The notes under the pieces are model-generated. The model worked only from the letters and a program-made list of their open reading frames with translations. It had not been told where the DNA came from and did no database searches. A program made the position numbers and the translations under genes. Shown here piece by piece: positions 50,595 to 56,931 of a DNA stretch of 56,931 nt. The DNA is taken from NCBI RefSeq assembly GCF_000564855.1, contig NZ_AYXG01000060.1, positions 1 to 56,931 of the forward strand. Direction: 5' to 3'. Origin of the DNA: Actinokineospora spheciospongiae. GTDB taxonomy: Bacteria > Actinomycetota > Actinomycetes > Mycobacteriales > Pseudonocardiaceae. Position 1 is the stretch's first letter. Each line of letters opens with the position of its first letter.

Positions 50595-50726
50595 GTGGGC
50601 CGTCGGCGTTCCGCCGGGGTCGACTATGCCTCGTTGCGGGCTGTGCTGCTCCGCGCCTGGGAACAGGGCAGGGTCGACTTCGAGGCAGGCGCGCTGGCGA
50701 AAGCCCATCGCGCCTGCCTCTGCTGA
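50595..50726 (+). pseudogene. Short ORF fragment
   Basis: A 43-codon frame ending GVDYASLRAVLLRAWEQGRV and then a short Cys-containing tail. The helical, heptad-like pattern looks protein-like, but there is no good start and the upstream part in this frame hits a stop at 50538. Probably a remnant of another small gene in the toxin/immunity region. Confidence 0.3.
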
Positions 50727-50802
50727 CCCTCCGACCGGAGTCCATCGCCTGGCCGGTCGGAGGCTTGTGAGTCCAAGGTGGTTTCGGGGCTGGAGCAGCT
50801 GC

Positions 50803-51133
50803 ATGATCAGTGACCCGCTCCTCCGGGTGGAGGAGCGGGTCACCGCGATCTTCATGTTGGGCGCGGAGGACGACGAGGAAACCGTCGACGTTGACGCGGA
50901 GCTCCTCCTCCAGGATGGGACGCAGTGGAGTGCCACGTTCATGACACCGCGTGCGATCGAACGAGTGATGAATCGGTGGGGGAGACCGGGAGTGCTCTGG
51001 CGGGGCGTACTTCCAGTGCCCCGATCTCGTGATCATCCCGGAGGGTGGGCTGACCGCGATGTCGGATTGCCTCAGTGGGATCGTCGATTCAGGCGGACCT
51101 GACGGGGTCTTGCGGTTCCTGGATGGGAGTTGA
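50803..51133 (+). pseudogene. Frameshifted small acidic protein, immunity-like
   Basis: The ATG at 50803 opens an acidic protein (MISDPLLRVEERVTAIFMLG). It reads well up to VMNRWG. There a five-G run (50978-50982) shifts the frame. Removing one G gives ECSGGAYFQCPDLVIIPEGG and a stop at 51131-51133. Without the change the frame ends in a basic, unprotein-like tail at 51102. Either a real pseudogene or a homopolymer error. Size and place suit another immunity protein. Confidence 0.55.
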
Positions 51134-51192
51134 CCCACCCGCGGTCGCTGTCCTCGCCCGGGACAGCACGCCCCTTGGCCAGTCGCGAGGAC

Positions 51193-51219
51193 GGGAGCCG
51201 GAGCGTTACCCCGGCTCCC
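51193..51219. terminator. Hairpin terminator between convergent genes
   Basis: A perfect 9-bp inverted repeat (51193-51201 and 51211-51219, loop of 9 nt) lies between the end of the frameshifted gene (51133) and the stop of the minus-strand reductase (51246). Confidence 0.6.
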
Positions 51220-51245
51220 CGGAGGGAAAGGGTCCCGACTCCCGG

Positions 51246-52595
51246 TCAGCCCTGGCGGGACGCCTTGAGCATCTCCGGCCGGTCCACGACCTTGATGCGC
51301 TCGCGGCCGTGGGGTGCGCCGAGGGCCCGTTCGTAGGCGTCGAGGTTCTTCCAGCCCTGCCAGGTGGTGAACTCGATCCCGCGTTCGCGCAGGAACGCCA
51401 CCACCGCGCCGGGTTCGGGTTGGGGCGCCGGGCGCAGCGTCGGGGCGTCGGCCAGGAGGGAGGTCACGGTCTCCGAGGAGCAGCCCTTGGTGTGGCCGAT
51501 GAGGCCGATCGGGCCGCGCTTGATCCAGCCGGACACGTAGGCGCCGGGCACCAGGTCGTCGTCCAGGTCCAGGACGCGGCCCCTGCTGTGCGGGACGGTG
51601 TCGGAGACGTGGTCGAACGGGAGGTCCGCCAGGTGGGTGGAGCGGTAGCCCACCGCCCGGTACACCGCCTGCACGTCCCAGTCGTGGAAGGTGCCGGTGC
51701 CGCGCACGGTGCCGTCGCCGGTCAGTTCGGTGCGTTCGGTGCGCAGGCCGGTGACGTGGCCGTCGGTGCCCAGGATGGCGGTCGGGGCGTGGAAGAAGTG
51801 CAGGTGCAGGCGGCGCGGGCGGGTGCCGACGTCGCGGATGGCCCACTCCTGCAACGTCTTGACCACCATGTCGACCTGCTTGGAGGCCCGGATGGCGGTG
51901 AGGGAACCCTCGTCGAACTCGATGTCCTCCGGGTCGACGACGACCTCCACCGTCGGGGAGTGGTCCAGTTCCCGCAGTTCCAGCGGGGTGAACTTGGCCT
52001 GGGCGGGGCCGCGCCTGCCGAACACGTGCACGTCGGTCACGGCGCTGGCGGCCAGCCCGGCGTGGACGTTGTCCGGGATCTCGGTGCTCAGCATCTCCTC
52101 GGCGGACTTGGCCAGGACGCGGGCCACGTCGATGGCCACGTTGCCCGCCCCCAGGACGGCGACCGAGCGGGCGGTCAGCGGCCAGGTGCGCGCGACGTCG
52201 GGGTGCCCGTCGTACCAGGAGACGAAGTCGGCCGCCCCGTGGCTGCCCACCAGGTCGACGCCGGGGACGTCGAGGGGCCGGTCGTCCACGGCGCCGGTGG
52301 CGAAGACGACGGCGTCGTAGAACTGGCGCAGCTCCTCGAGCTTGAGGTCGGTGCCGTAGTCGACGTTGCCGAACAGGCGCACGCCCGGCTTCTCCAGCAC
52401 CCGGTGCAGGGCGTCCACGATGCCCTTGATCCGCGGGTGGTCGGGGGCGACGCCGTAGCGGATGAGGCCGAACGGCGCGGGCATCCGCTCGAAGATGTCC
52501 ACCCCGACGTCGGCCCCGGACTTGATGAGCGCGTCAACGGTGTAGATGCCGGCGGGACCCGCGCCGACCACGGCGACTCGCAGGGGACGGCTCAA
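51246..52595 (-). CDS. fprA: Ferredoxin-NADP+ reductase, FprA/adrenodoxin-reductase type
   Basis: 449 residues. FAD motif VAVVGAGPAGIYT at the start, NADP motif SVAVLGAGNVAIDVARVL in the middle, the family stretch MPAPFGLIRYGVAPDHP and the C-terminal GWIKRGPIGLIGHTKGC. It moves electrons from NADPH to ferredoxin, for example for cytochromes P450 or iron mobilisation. I prefer the TTG at 52595 (GGGAGAG upstream, protein SRPLRVAVVGAG). A GTG at 52628 would place the start 6 bp from the iron box. An IdeR/DmdR-type site lies immediately upstream, so the gene is probably induced under iron limitation. Confidence 0.92.
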   Translation of the reverse strand: MSRPLRVAVVGAGPAGIYTVDALIKSGADVGVDIFERMPAPFGLIRYGVAPDHPRIKGIVDALHRVLEKPGVRLFGNVDYGTDLKLEELRQFYDAVVFATGAVDDRPLDVPGVDLVGSHGAADFVSWYDGHPDVARTWPLTARSVAVLGAGNVAIDVARVLAKSAEEMLSTEIPDNVHAGLAASAVTDVHVFGRRGPAQAKFTPLELRELDHSPTVEVVVDPEDIEFDEGSLTAIRASKQVDMVVKTLQEWAIRDVGTRPRRLHLHFFHAPTAILGTDGHVTGLRTERTELTGDGTVRGTGTFHDWDVQAVYRAVGYRSTHLADLPFDHVSDTVPHSRGRVLDLDDDLVPGAYVSGWIKRGPIGLIGHTKGCSSETVTSLLADAPTLRPAPQPEPGAVVAFLRERGIEFTTWQGWKNLDAYERALGAPHGRERIKVVDRPEMLKASRQG

Positions 52596-52634
52596 CGGAC
52601 TCTCCCAGGGTTGTCGAGGATGATTCACTTATTT

Positions 52635-52653
52635 TAAGGTAAGGCTAGCCTTA
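52635..52653. promoter_or_regulatory. Iron box (IdeR/DmdR1 operator)
   Basis: TAAGGTAAGGCTAGCCTTA matches the DtxR/IdeR consensus TTAGGTTAGGCTAACCTAA at 15 of 19 positions and is itself nearly palindromic. It lies about 40 bp upstream of the fprA start in a locally AT-rich stretch, exactly where a repressor would block RNA polymerase. Confidence 0.85.
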
Positions 52654-52953
52654 GAAAATTGTGATCCTGACTACTCTCGGTACTCGGCGCGGTCGAGCCC
52701 GCGATCGCGTGGCCCACCGCGGTGGGCGCTGGTCTCCTGGTCGAAGGCGGGATCACGAGGGCACCCTCCGATGCCCGGGGCCAACCGGCGGTGGCCTCGC
52801 CCCACCTTTGTCCTCAGCAGACCAGGTGAATCTCCGCCCGGTTGTCGGTCGATCTCCCCGAACCGCGCACGTCCCCCGCGACGCGCCGCTACGATCGCCG
52901 CGCACCGCGTCGAATGTCCACTTCGAGCTGCCCGCGATCCGGAAGGGGGCACT
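52654..52953. other. Intergenic region before the YbaB/ESX-like genes
   Basis: 300 bp between divergent transcription units. Apart from the iron box at its left border I see no strong element. A long in-frame extension of the next gene from 52771 is Arg/Pro-rich and not protein-like. Confidence 0.4.
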
Positions 52954-53694
52954 GTGCCTCTGGGCCACATCGAGCTGGCCGGTCTGAACGTTCCCGACGA
53001 CCCGCAGACGAGAGCCCGCTTCGCCGAGCTCACCCGTCCGGGTGGTGTTGAACTGCGGCCCGCGGAAACCTACGAAGCCAGCGACCCGGCTGGGCTGATC
53101 ACCGTCACAGTGGACAGGGCGCAGATGGTGACGAACGTCCACATCCGCCCGCGGTGGTACGAGCGGCTGCGGCCGGAGGCGTTCCCGGCCGCGCTCTACA
53201 ACACGTACATCACCGCGGTCCAGCGCGCGTTCGCCGTGGAGTTCGCCCACCGGCCCCAGAGCCCGGGGAGCCAGCCGGGACCGCCCGCGCCGGAGGAGTC
53301 CTCTGTGCACCTCGCCGAACTGCCCATCGAGGAGTTCATCGCGAGGACCAGGTCCCGGCTCGACGCCATCGACGCCGAGTACGACGCGATCCGGCGCCGG
53401 GAGCAGGCACCGCCGGTCGCCACGACCGAGGTCCGGAGTCCACTCGGGTACCTCACGATGCACGTGCGCGACGGCGGCCCGATCGCGATCCACGGCAACC
53501 CGCAGGCGCTCGACAACCCGTCCGGCACCGCGCTCGCCGAGGACGTCGCGCACCTGTTCGCCCGCGCGGGCTTCGGCGTCGAACCGGACGCGCGACCACG
53601 TCCGGCCGCGCGGCCGCGCACCGGCGGCGACGTGGCGGACGACGACTACTTCGACGGCTTCAAGGTGCTGGGCAAGAGGGGCGAGAATGGCTGA
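52954..53694 (+). CDS. YbaB/EbfC-like protein of an ESX-type cassette
   Basis: 246 residues. The first third (about 25-90) has the YbaB pattern SDPAGLITVTVDRAQMVTNV followed by HIRPRWYERLRPEAFPAAL. A helix of about 30 residues (FIARTRSRLDAIDAEYDAIRRR) and a second YbaB-like strand pair (GYLTMHVRDGGPIAI) come next. Such YbaB-type genes precede WXG100-like genes in many actinomycetes. Whether it binds DNA or acts as an export chaperone is unknown. GTG at 52954 with GAAGGGGG upstream. The last 8 bp overlap the next gene. Confidence 0.78.
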   Translation: MPLGHIELAGLNVPDDPQTRARFAELTRPGGVELRPAETYEASDPAGLITVTVDRAQMVTNVHIRPRWYERLRPEAFPAALYNTYITAVQRAFAVEFAHRPQSPGSQPGPPAPEESSVHLAELPIEEFIARTRSRLDAIDAEYDAIRRREQAPPVATTEVRSPLGYLTMHVRDGGPIAIHGNPQALDNPSGTALAEDVAHLFARAGFGVEPDARPRPAARPRTGGDVADDDYFDGFKVLGKRGENG

Positions 53695-54028
53695 CTACAA
53701 GGTCGTCACATCGGAGTTGCGCAAAGAGGCCAAGCTCTGGCAGGAGAAGGCGGACAAGGCGGAGCCGATCGTGCAGGCGGTGGCGGCGACCTACCTGACG
53801 GCTCCCGCCTTCTTCGTCGGCGACCTCATGACCCTCGCCGCGGGGGTCGTCAACGCCGAACTCGAGGCCGGTCAGTACGAGGACTTCCGCGCTTTCATCG
53901 AGAACGTCCTCCGGGGAGCGGTCACCGAGTTCAACCAGATCGACGTGGCGCTGCGCAGGATCGCGGACGAGTACGACCGCACGGAAAGCGTCAACGAGAT
54001 CGATCTCGCGAAGTTCTACAGCGTGTAG
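53687..54028 (+). CDS. WXG100-like small helical protein
   Basis: 113 residues, all-helical. The N-terminal helix ELRKEAKLWQEKADKAEPIV resembles the EspC/WXG100-like helix, and the second helix pair ends with a Tyr (EYDRTESVNEI). The exact WXG tripeptide is missing. It is likely a type VII (ESX) secretion-associated or -secreted partner. The ATG overlaps the YbaB-like gene by 8 bp and a 14-bp gap leads to the next gene, so the three are one operon. Confidence 0.75.
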   Translation: MADYKVVTSELRKEAKLWQEKADKAEPIVQAVAATYLTAPAFFVGDLMTLAAGVVNAELEAGQYEDFRAFIENVLRGAVTEFNQIDVALRRIADEYDRTESVNEIDLAKFYSV

Positions 54029-54042
54029 GAGTTGAAGACCCG

Positions 54043-54771
54043 ATGTCCGGTTCCGGTGAGATGCTCGACCTGTTCGAGCGGGGGTTCCAGGGGCTCGAGG
54101 ACAAGGCCCGGGAGTGCGGCGACAAGTTCAACGCCGGTGTGCACCACATCAACGACTGGCGCTTCGTGCTCGGTCCGGCGATGCTCGCGATCCGCCCCGC
54201 CCTCGACACCATCCGCGACGGCCTGGAGAAGTTGTTCCGGCTGATCAGGACCGCTGTGGAACACCACATGCCCGTCGTGTCGCTGATCGTGCAGTCCTTC
54301 AACTGGATCGAGGACGTCCAGGCCCCGGTGAACGGGCTGACCCACCAGAAGACCACGACGTTCCTGGCCAACTACTGGGAGGGTCCCGCGGCCAGTGCGT
54401 ACGCGGAGCGGGTCACGGCGCAGAACGACGCGATCAGCGCCGTCTCGACGAAGGCGGACGGCGTCAGCAAGTGGCTGATGGACATCGCCAAGTACAACAT
54501 CGAGTACATGACCGAGCTGGCCAAGATGGCGACGGGCTTCATCGGCGCGCTGGTCACCGCCGCGATCGAGGGAGCGACCGTCGTCGGCATCCCGTTCGCG
54601 GTCAAGGACCTCGCGGGCGCCATCGGCACCCTGGTGACCCAGTCCCTGGACAACCTGGTGGGCATCGCGAAGAGGTTCGCGGAGGCGCTCAGCAAGGTGC
54701 GGGACATCATGAGCATGATGACCGACGGCAAGCTCCCCGAACGCGGGTGGCCGCAGGCGGTCAGCGGCTGA
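54043..54771 (+). CDS. WXG100/PPE-like protein
   Basis: 242 residues. Helical hairpin of the WXG100 superfamily with the WEG turn in FLANYWEGPAASAYAERV (about 107-124), the position of the W-x-G motif, and the Tyr of a type VII signal downstream. Two hydrophobic stretches (about 163-180 and 185-205) suggest membrane association after export. Probable ESX substrate forming a heterodimer with the protein before it. ATG follows GGAGTT-like sequence. Confidence 0.78.
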   Translation: MSGSGEMLDLFERGFQGLEDKARECGDKFNAGVHHINDWRFVLGPAMLAIRPALDTIRDGLEKLFRLIRTAVEHHMPVVSLIVQSFNWIEDVQAPVNGLTHQKTTTFLANYWEGPAASAYAERVTAQNDAISAVSTKADGVSKWLMDIAKYNIEYMTELAKMATGFIGALVTAAIEGATVVGIPFAVKDLAGAIGTLVTQSLDNLVGIAKRFAEALSKVRDIMSMMTDGKLPERGWPQAVSG

Positions 54772-54799
54772 GGCCGCGCCCCATCACGAGACAGGGACC

Positions 54800-55408
54800 A
54801 TGAGCAGAAACCCCTTGAACGCGTGGCGACCGGTCGTCGGTGTGGTGGCCGCGGCGGTGGCGCTCGTCAGCGGCTGCGGTGTCGAGCCGATCCAGCCGCC
54901 CGCGTTCAGCCCGACCACGACCTCGACCACGCCACCTCCGACGCCGGTCAAGTACTCCCCAGCGGGTTGGAAGGGGTGCCCGGAGATCGAGCGGGAGCTC
55001 GGTGGGGACCTGCCGCCCCCGCGGCCGGAAGACGAGCAGGAGGGCCCCGGCTGGTCCCTGCGGATCTGCCCCTTCCAGTCGGATGCCGCGCTCGTCGTCC
55101 TCAGCGTCCAGTACTGGGAGACCACGGAGGACGTCACCGGCGTCCACCCCGGAGCGGAACGGGCCGAGGAGGACTTCCTCGGCCGCGGGCAGGCGCGCGA
55201 GGAGGACAGCGGCTCCGACCTCGGCTCGGCTGCCCGTTGGAAGCGGGACGACACCACGGGCTGCACCCTGGAGGTCCTCGACGAGAACGCGGTGGTGAGC
55301 GTGGCGGGCAGCAACCCGGAGGACCCCGCCGAGGGGAAGACCGAGCAGTGCCGGGGACCCGTGCGCGAACTGGCGAAGCGGTTCTACGCCGCCGTGCAGC
55401 CGCAGTGA
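54800..55408 (+). CDS. Secreted lipoprotein (DUF3558-like)
   Basis: 202 residues. Lipoprotein signal peptide with lipobox LVSGC, modified Cys at about residue 27. A Thr/Pro-rich linker (TTTSTTPPPTP) follows, then a globular domain with four further cysteines (GCPEIE, ICPF, GCTLEV and QCRG). This fits the DUF3558 group of actinobacterial surface lipoproteins often found beside WXG100 genes. ATG after GACAGGGA. It closes the cassette. Confidence 0.8.
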   Translation: MSRNPLNAWRPVVGVVAAAVALVSGCGVEPIQPPAFSPTTTSTTPPPTPVKYSPAGWKGCPEIERELGGDLPPPRPEDEQEGPGWSLRICPFQSDAALVVLSVQYWETTEDVTGVHPGAERAEEDFLGRGQAREEDSGSDLGSAARWKRDDTTGCTLEVLDENAVVSVAGSNPEDPAEGKTEQCRGPVRELAKRFYAAVQPQ

Positions 55409-55628
55409 CCCGCCAGGCGTGGGCCTGAGCACTCCCGTGCACGTCGTCGATCTGCTCAAGCGGAACGCGGCCGGCTCCGCCGACTTCCGGGCCGGGCTGC
55501 CCGGCGGAGGTTCCGCCCTCGCCCAACACCACTCCCGCAGCGGCGCCGTGACCCGCTGACGGGTGTCCGCGCGGGCGCTGCGGGGGCGACGTGCCCGCTG
55601 CGGGGCCGCTGTGGCGATACTGCCCGGC

Positions 55629-56735
55629 ATGGCGCTCACCCCCCGCAGGCTCAACCGCAGCACGCTGGCCCGGCAGATGCTGCTGACCCGGGAATCCCTC
55701 GACCCGGCCGAGGCCGTGCGCAGGCTCGTCGGCCTCCAGTCGCAGCAGCCGGGGTCGCCCTACCTGGCCCTGTGGAACCGGCTGGAAGGGGTCACCGCCG
55801 AGCAGGTCGACGCGGCCTACCGCGACTTCGACCTGGTCAAGTGCACCCTGCTGCGCGGCACCCTGCACACGGTCCACCGCGCCGACCACCCGCCGTTGCG
55901 CGCCGCCGTGCAGCCAACGCTGCGCGCCCACCTGGGCGATGACCGCTTCGCCGCGGAGCCGGACGAGGCCGGGCCGCTGGCGGCAGCGCTGGCAGGCCGG
56001 GCCGCCGAGCCCGCGACGAAGGCGGAGCTGGAATCCTGGCTCACCGAGCAGGGGTGGCCGGGCACGTGGTGGGGCATGCGCTTCTACGCGCCGCTCTGGC
56101 ACGCGCCGACCGGGGCGGCGTGGTCGTTCGGCGACCGGCCGAGCTTCGTCGCCGCACCCGCCCCGGACCTGTCGGAAGAGGCGGTCGCGGCGGGGCTGGC
56201 CGAGCTGGTCCGCCGGTACCTGGCCGCCTACGGGCCCGCCACGGTGGCCGACGTGGCCCAATTCGCCGGGGTGCGGCGCGGGCGGGTGCGGGCGGTGCTG
56301 GGGTCGCTCGACCTGGTCGAGCACCCGGCGCAGACGGGCCCACCGCTGCTGGACGTGCCCGACGCGCCGCTGCCGGACGAGGACGTGCCCGCCCCGCCGC
56401 GGCTGCTGCCCATGTGGGACAACGTCCTGCTGGCCCACCACGACCGCACGCGCCTCATCCCCGCCGAGCACCGCGGGCACCTCACCAGGGTCAACGGCGA
56501 CTTCCTCCCCGCACTGCTGGTGGACGGCAGGGTCGCGGGCGTGTGGCGCCCGGCGGACCCCGGGGTGGAGGTGACGGCGTTCGAGGCGCTGCCGGGACCG
56601 GTGTGGGAGCAGTTGGAGGACGAAGCCGTGTCGCTGACGGGGTTCCTGGGCGACCGGCCGAGTCCGATCCACACCAGACACCTCGCCTGGTGGAAGTCCC
56701 TGCCCGGGGGTGAGACGCGCGTGCTGGGCGCGTGA
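55629..56735 (+). CDS. HTH_42 winged-helix protein, AlkZ/YcaQ-like DNA glycosylase family
   Basis: 368 residues, the normal size. The family start (LTPRRLNRSTLARQMLL), then RRLVGLQSQQPGSPYLALW and the tandem winged helices, end in GVWRPADPGVEVTAF. Q37-S-Q39 is placed like the catalytic Q-x-Q motif I recall for AlkZ, the azinomycin-resistance glycosylase that removes bulky alkyl adducts. YcaQ-type members act on interstrand crosslinks. It may be a general repair enzyme; the polyketide cluster is 24 kb away, so self-resistance is speculative. ATG at 55629; a 220-bp gap separates it from the lipoprotein gene. Confidence 0.85.
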   Translation: MALTPRRLNRSTLARQMLLTRESLDPAEAVRRLVGLQSQQPGSPYLALWNRLEGVTAEQVDAAYRDFDLVKCTLLRGTLHTVHRADHPPLRAAVQPTLRAHLGDDRFAAEPDEAGPLAAALAGRAAEPATKAELESWLTEQGWPGTWWGMRFYAPLWHAPTGAAWSFGDRPSFVAAPAPDLSEEAVAAGLAELVRRYLAAYGPATVADVAQFAGVRRGRVRAVLGSLDLVEHPAQTGPPLLDVPDAPLPDEDVPAPPRLLPMWDNVLLAHHDRTRLIPAEHRGHLTRVNGDFLPALLVDGRVAGVWRPADPGVEVTAFEALPGPVWEQLEDEAVSLTGFLGDRPSPIHTRHLAWWKSLPGGETRVLGA

Positions 56736-56752
56736 CCGGTTCCGGTCGCGCC
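56727..56752 (+). terminator. Hairpin overlapping the stop codon
   Basis: GGCGCG-(T)-GACCGG at 56727-56739 pairs with CCGGTCGCGCC at 56742-56752, one bulged T, loop TT. The stop TGA (56733-56735) lies in the left arm. Confidence 0.5.
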
Positions 56753-56765
56753 GCTGTCAGGTCGT

Positions 56766-56867
56766 GCCCGGTCTTTTGTTGGTGTGCCCGGGTGGATGTG
56801 CTCAGCCGTCTCCTGCAAAGCCCGGTTGTTTTTTGGTGGTGCCCGGCTGGGTGGATGTGTTTGGCCG
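56766..56867. repeat. Imperfect direct repeat, two copies about 54 bp apart
   Basis: Copies at 56766-56808 and 56820-56867 share GCCCGGT, a T-rich TTTTGTTGGTG-like stretch, GCCCGG, GGGTGGATGTG and a CCG end. The region is non-coding and G/T-rich on the plus strand. It runs to the window edge, so more copies may follow. Confidence 0.55.
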
Positions 56868-56931
56868 GGGCCCCTACGGCGATCATGTGCTCCAGTGCGT
56901 CAGGTGGGGCTGAAAAGATGCCCCACCGCCC

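Noticed and set aside
1-56931. CRISPR arrays, rRNA genes, insertion sequences, origins
   Set aside because: No regularly spaced palindromic repeats with spacers, no rRNA-like sequence, no transposase or integrase and no DnaA-box cluster were seen.

Overview
The window is very GC-rich, with G/C-dominated third codon positions, GTG and TTG starts, GTGA/ATGA start-stop overlaps, SARP/AfsR regulation, a type II polyketide synthase and ESX/WXG100-type proteins. This fits a filamentous actinomycete, most likely of the Pseudonocardiales (Actinokineospora/Saccharothrix-like). The order is an inference from gene content, not from a marker gene.

Layout. (1) 1-9629: a 62-bp degenerate tandem repeat, an AfsR-type regulator, a secreted protein of unknown function, a translationally coupled pair on the minus strand (FAD oxidoreductase and alpha-oxoamine-synthase-like PLP enzyme), an S1-like small protein and an NAD(P)-binding protein. 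(2) 10356-32316: an aromatic polyketide cluster of angucycline type. An orphan OmpR-type response regulator leads into cyclase, KS-alpha, chain-length factor, ACP, ketoreductase, aromatase/cyclase and a fused oxygenase-reductase, the F-A-B-C-D-L-M order of urdamycin/PGA-type clusters as I recall it. An MFS pump, an acyl-CoA carboxylase beta subunit, an NmrA-like reductase, a didomain antibiotic-biosynthesis monooxygenase, a DsbA/FrnE-like protein and an alpha/beta hydrolase follow. After a TetR regulator come VOC, YczE-like and MFS genes. A second unit starts with a PgaE/UrdE-type hydroxylase and continues with an AccE-like epsilon subunit, FMN reductase, methyltransferase and secreted protein. 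(3) 32603-35644: two membrane proteins and a NarL-type two-component system. (4) 36136-51133: a secreted DNRLRE/LamG protein of about 2258 residues and an RHS-Hint polymorphic toxin of about 2050 residues, then an immunity candidate and a row of small, partly frameshifted toxin/immunity remnants. (5) 51246-56735: a ferredoxin-NADP reductase behind an iron box, a YbaB/WXG100/lipoprotein cassette, and an HTH_42 (AlkZ/YcaQ-like) protein.

How it works together. The minimal PKS, ketoreductase and aromatase should build a reduced, angularly folded decaketide-type aglycone. The PgaE-like hydroxylase and the oxygenase-SDR fusion are the expected C12/C12b hydroxylation and C6 reduction enzymes. The ABM didomain protein plus the FMN reductase could modify ring B further. 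No glycosyltransferase or deoxysugar genes lie in the window. The two PKS-associated units share a conserved promoter-like block (TTGACACAG, then CTTGA at identical spacing, with upstream TTGACG-like hexamers every 10 bp), so they are probably co-regulated, perhaps by the neighbouring atypical response regulator.

Most interesting points: the nested reductase gene inside the oxygenase fusion, the shared operator block, the PLP/FAD pair beside the cluster, the tandem-repeat insertion in the histidine kinase ATP lid, and the decayed toxin/immunity array behind the RHS gene.
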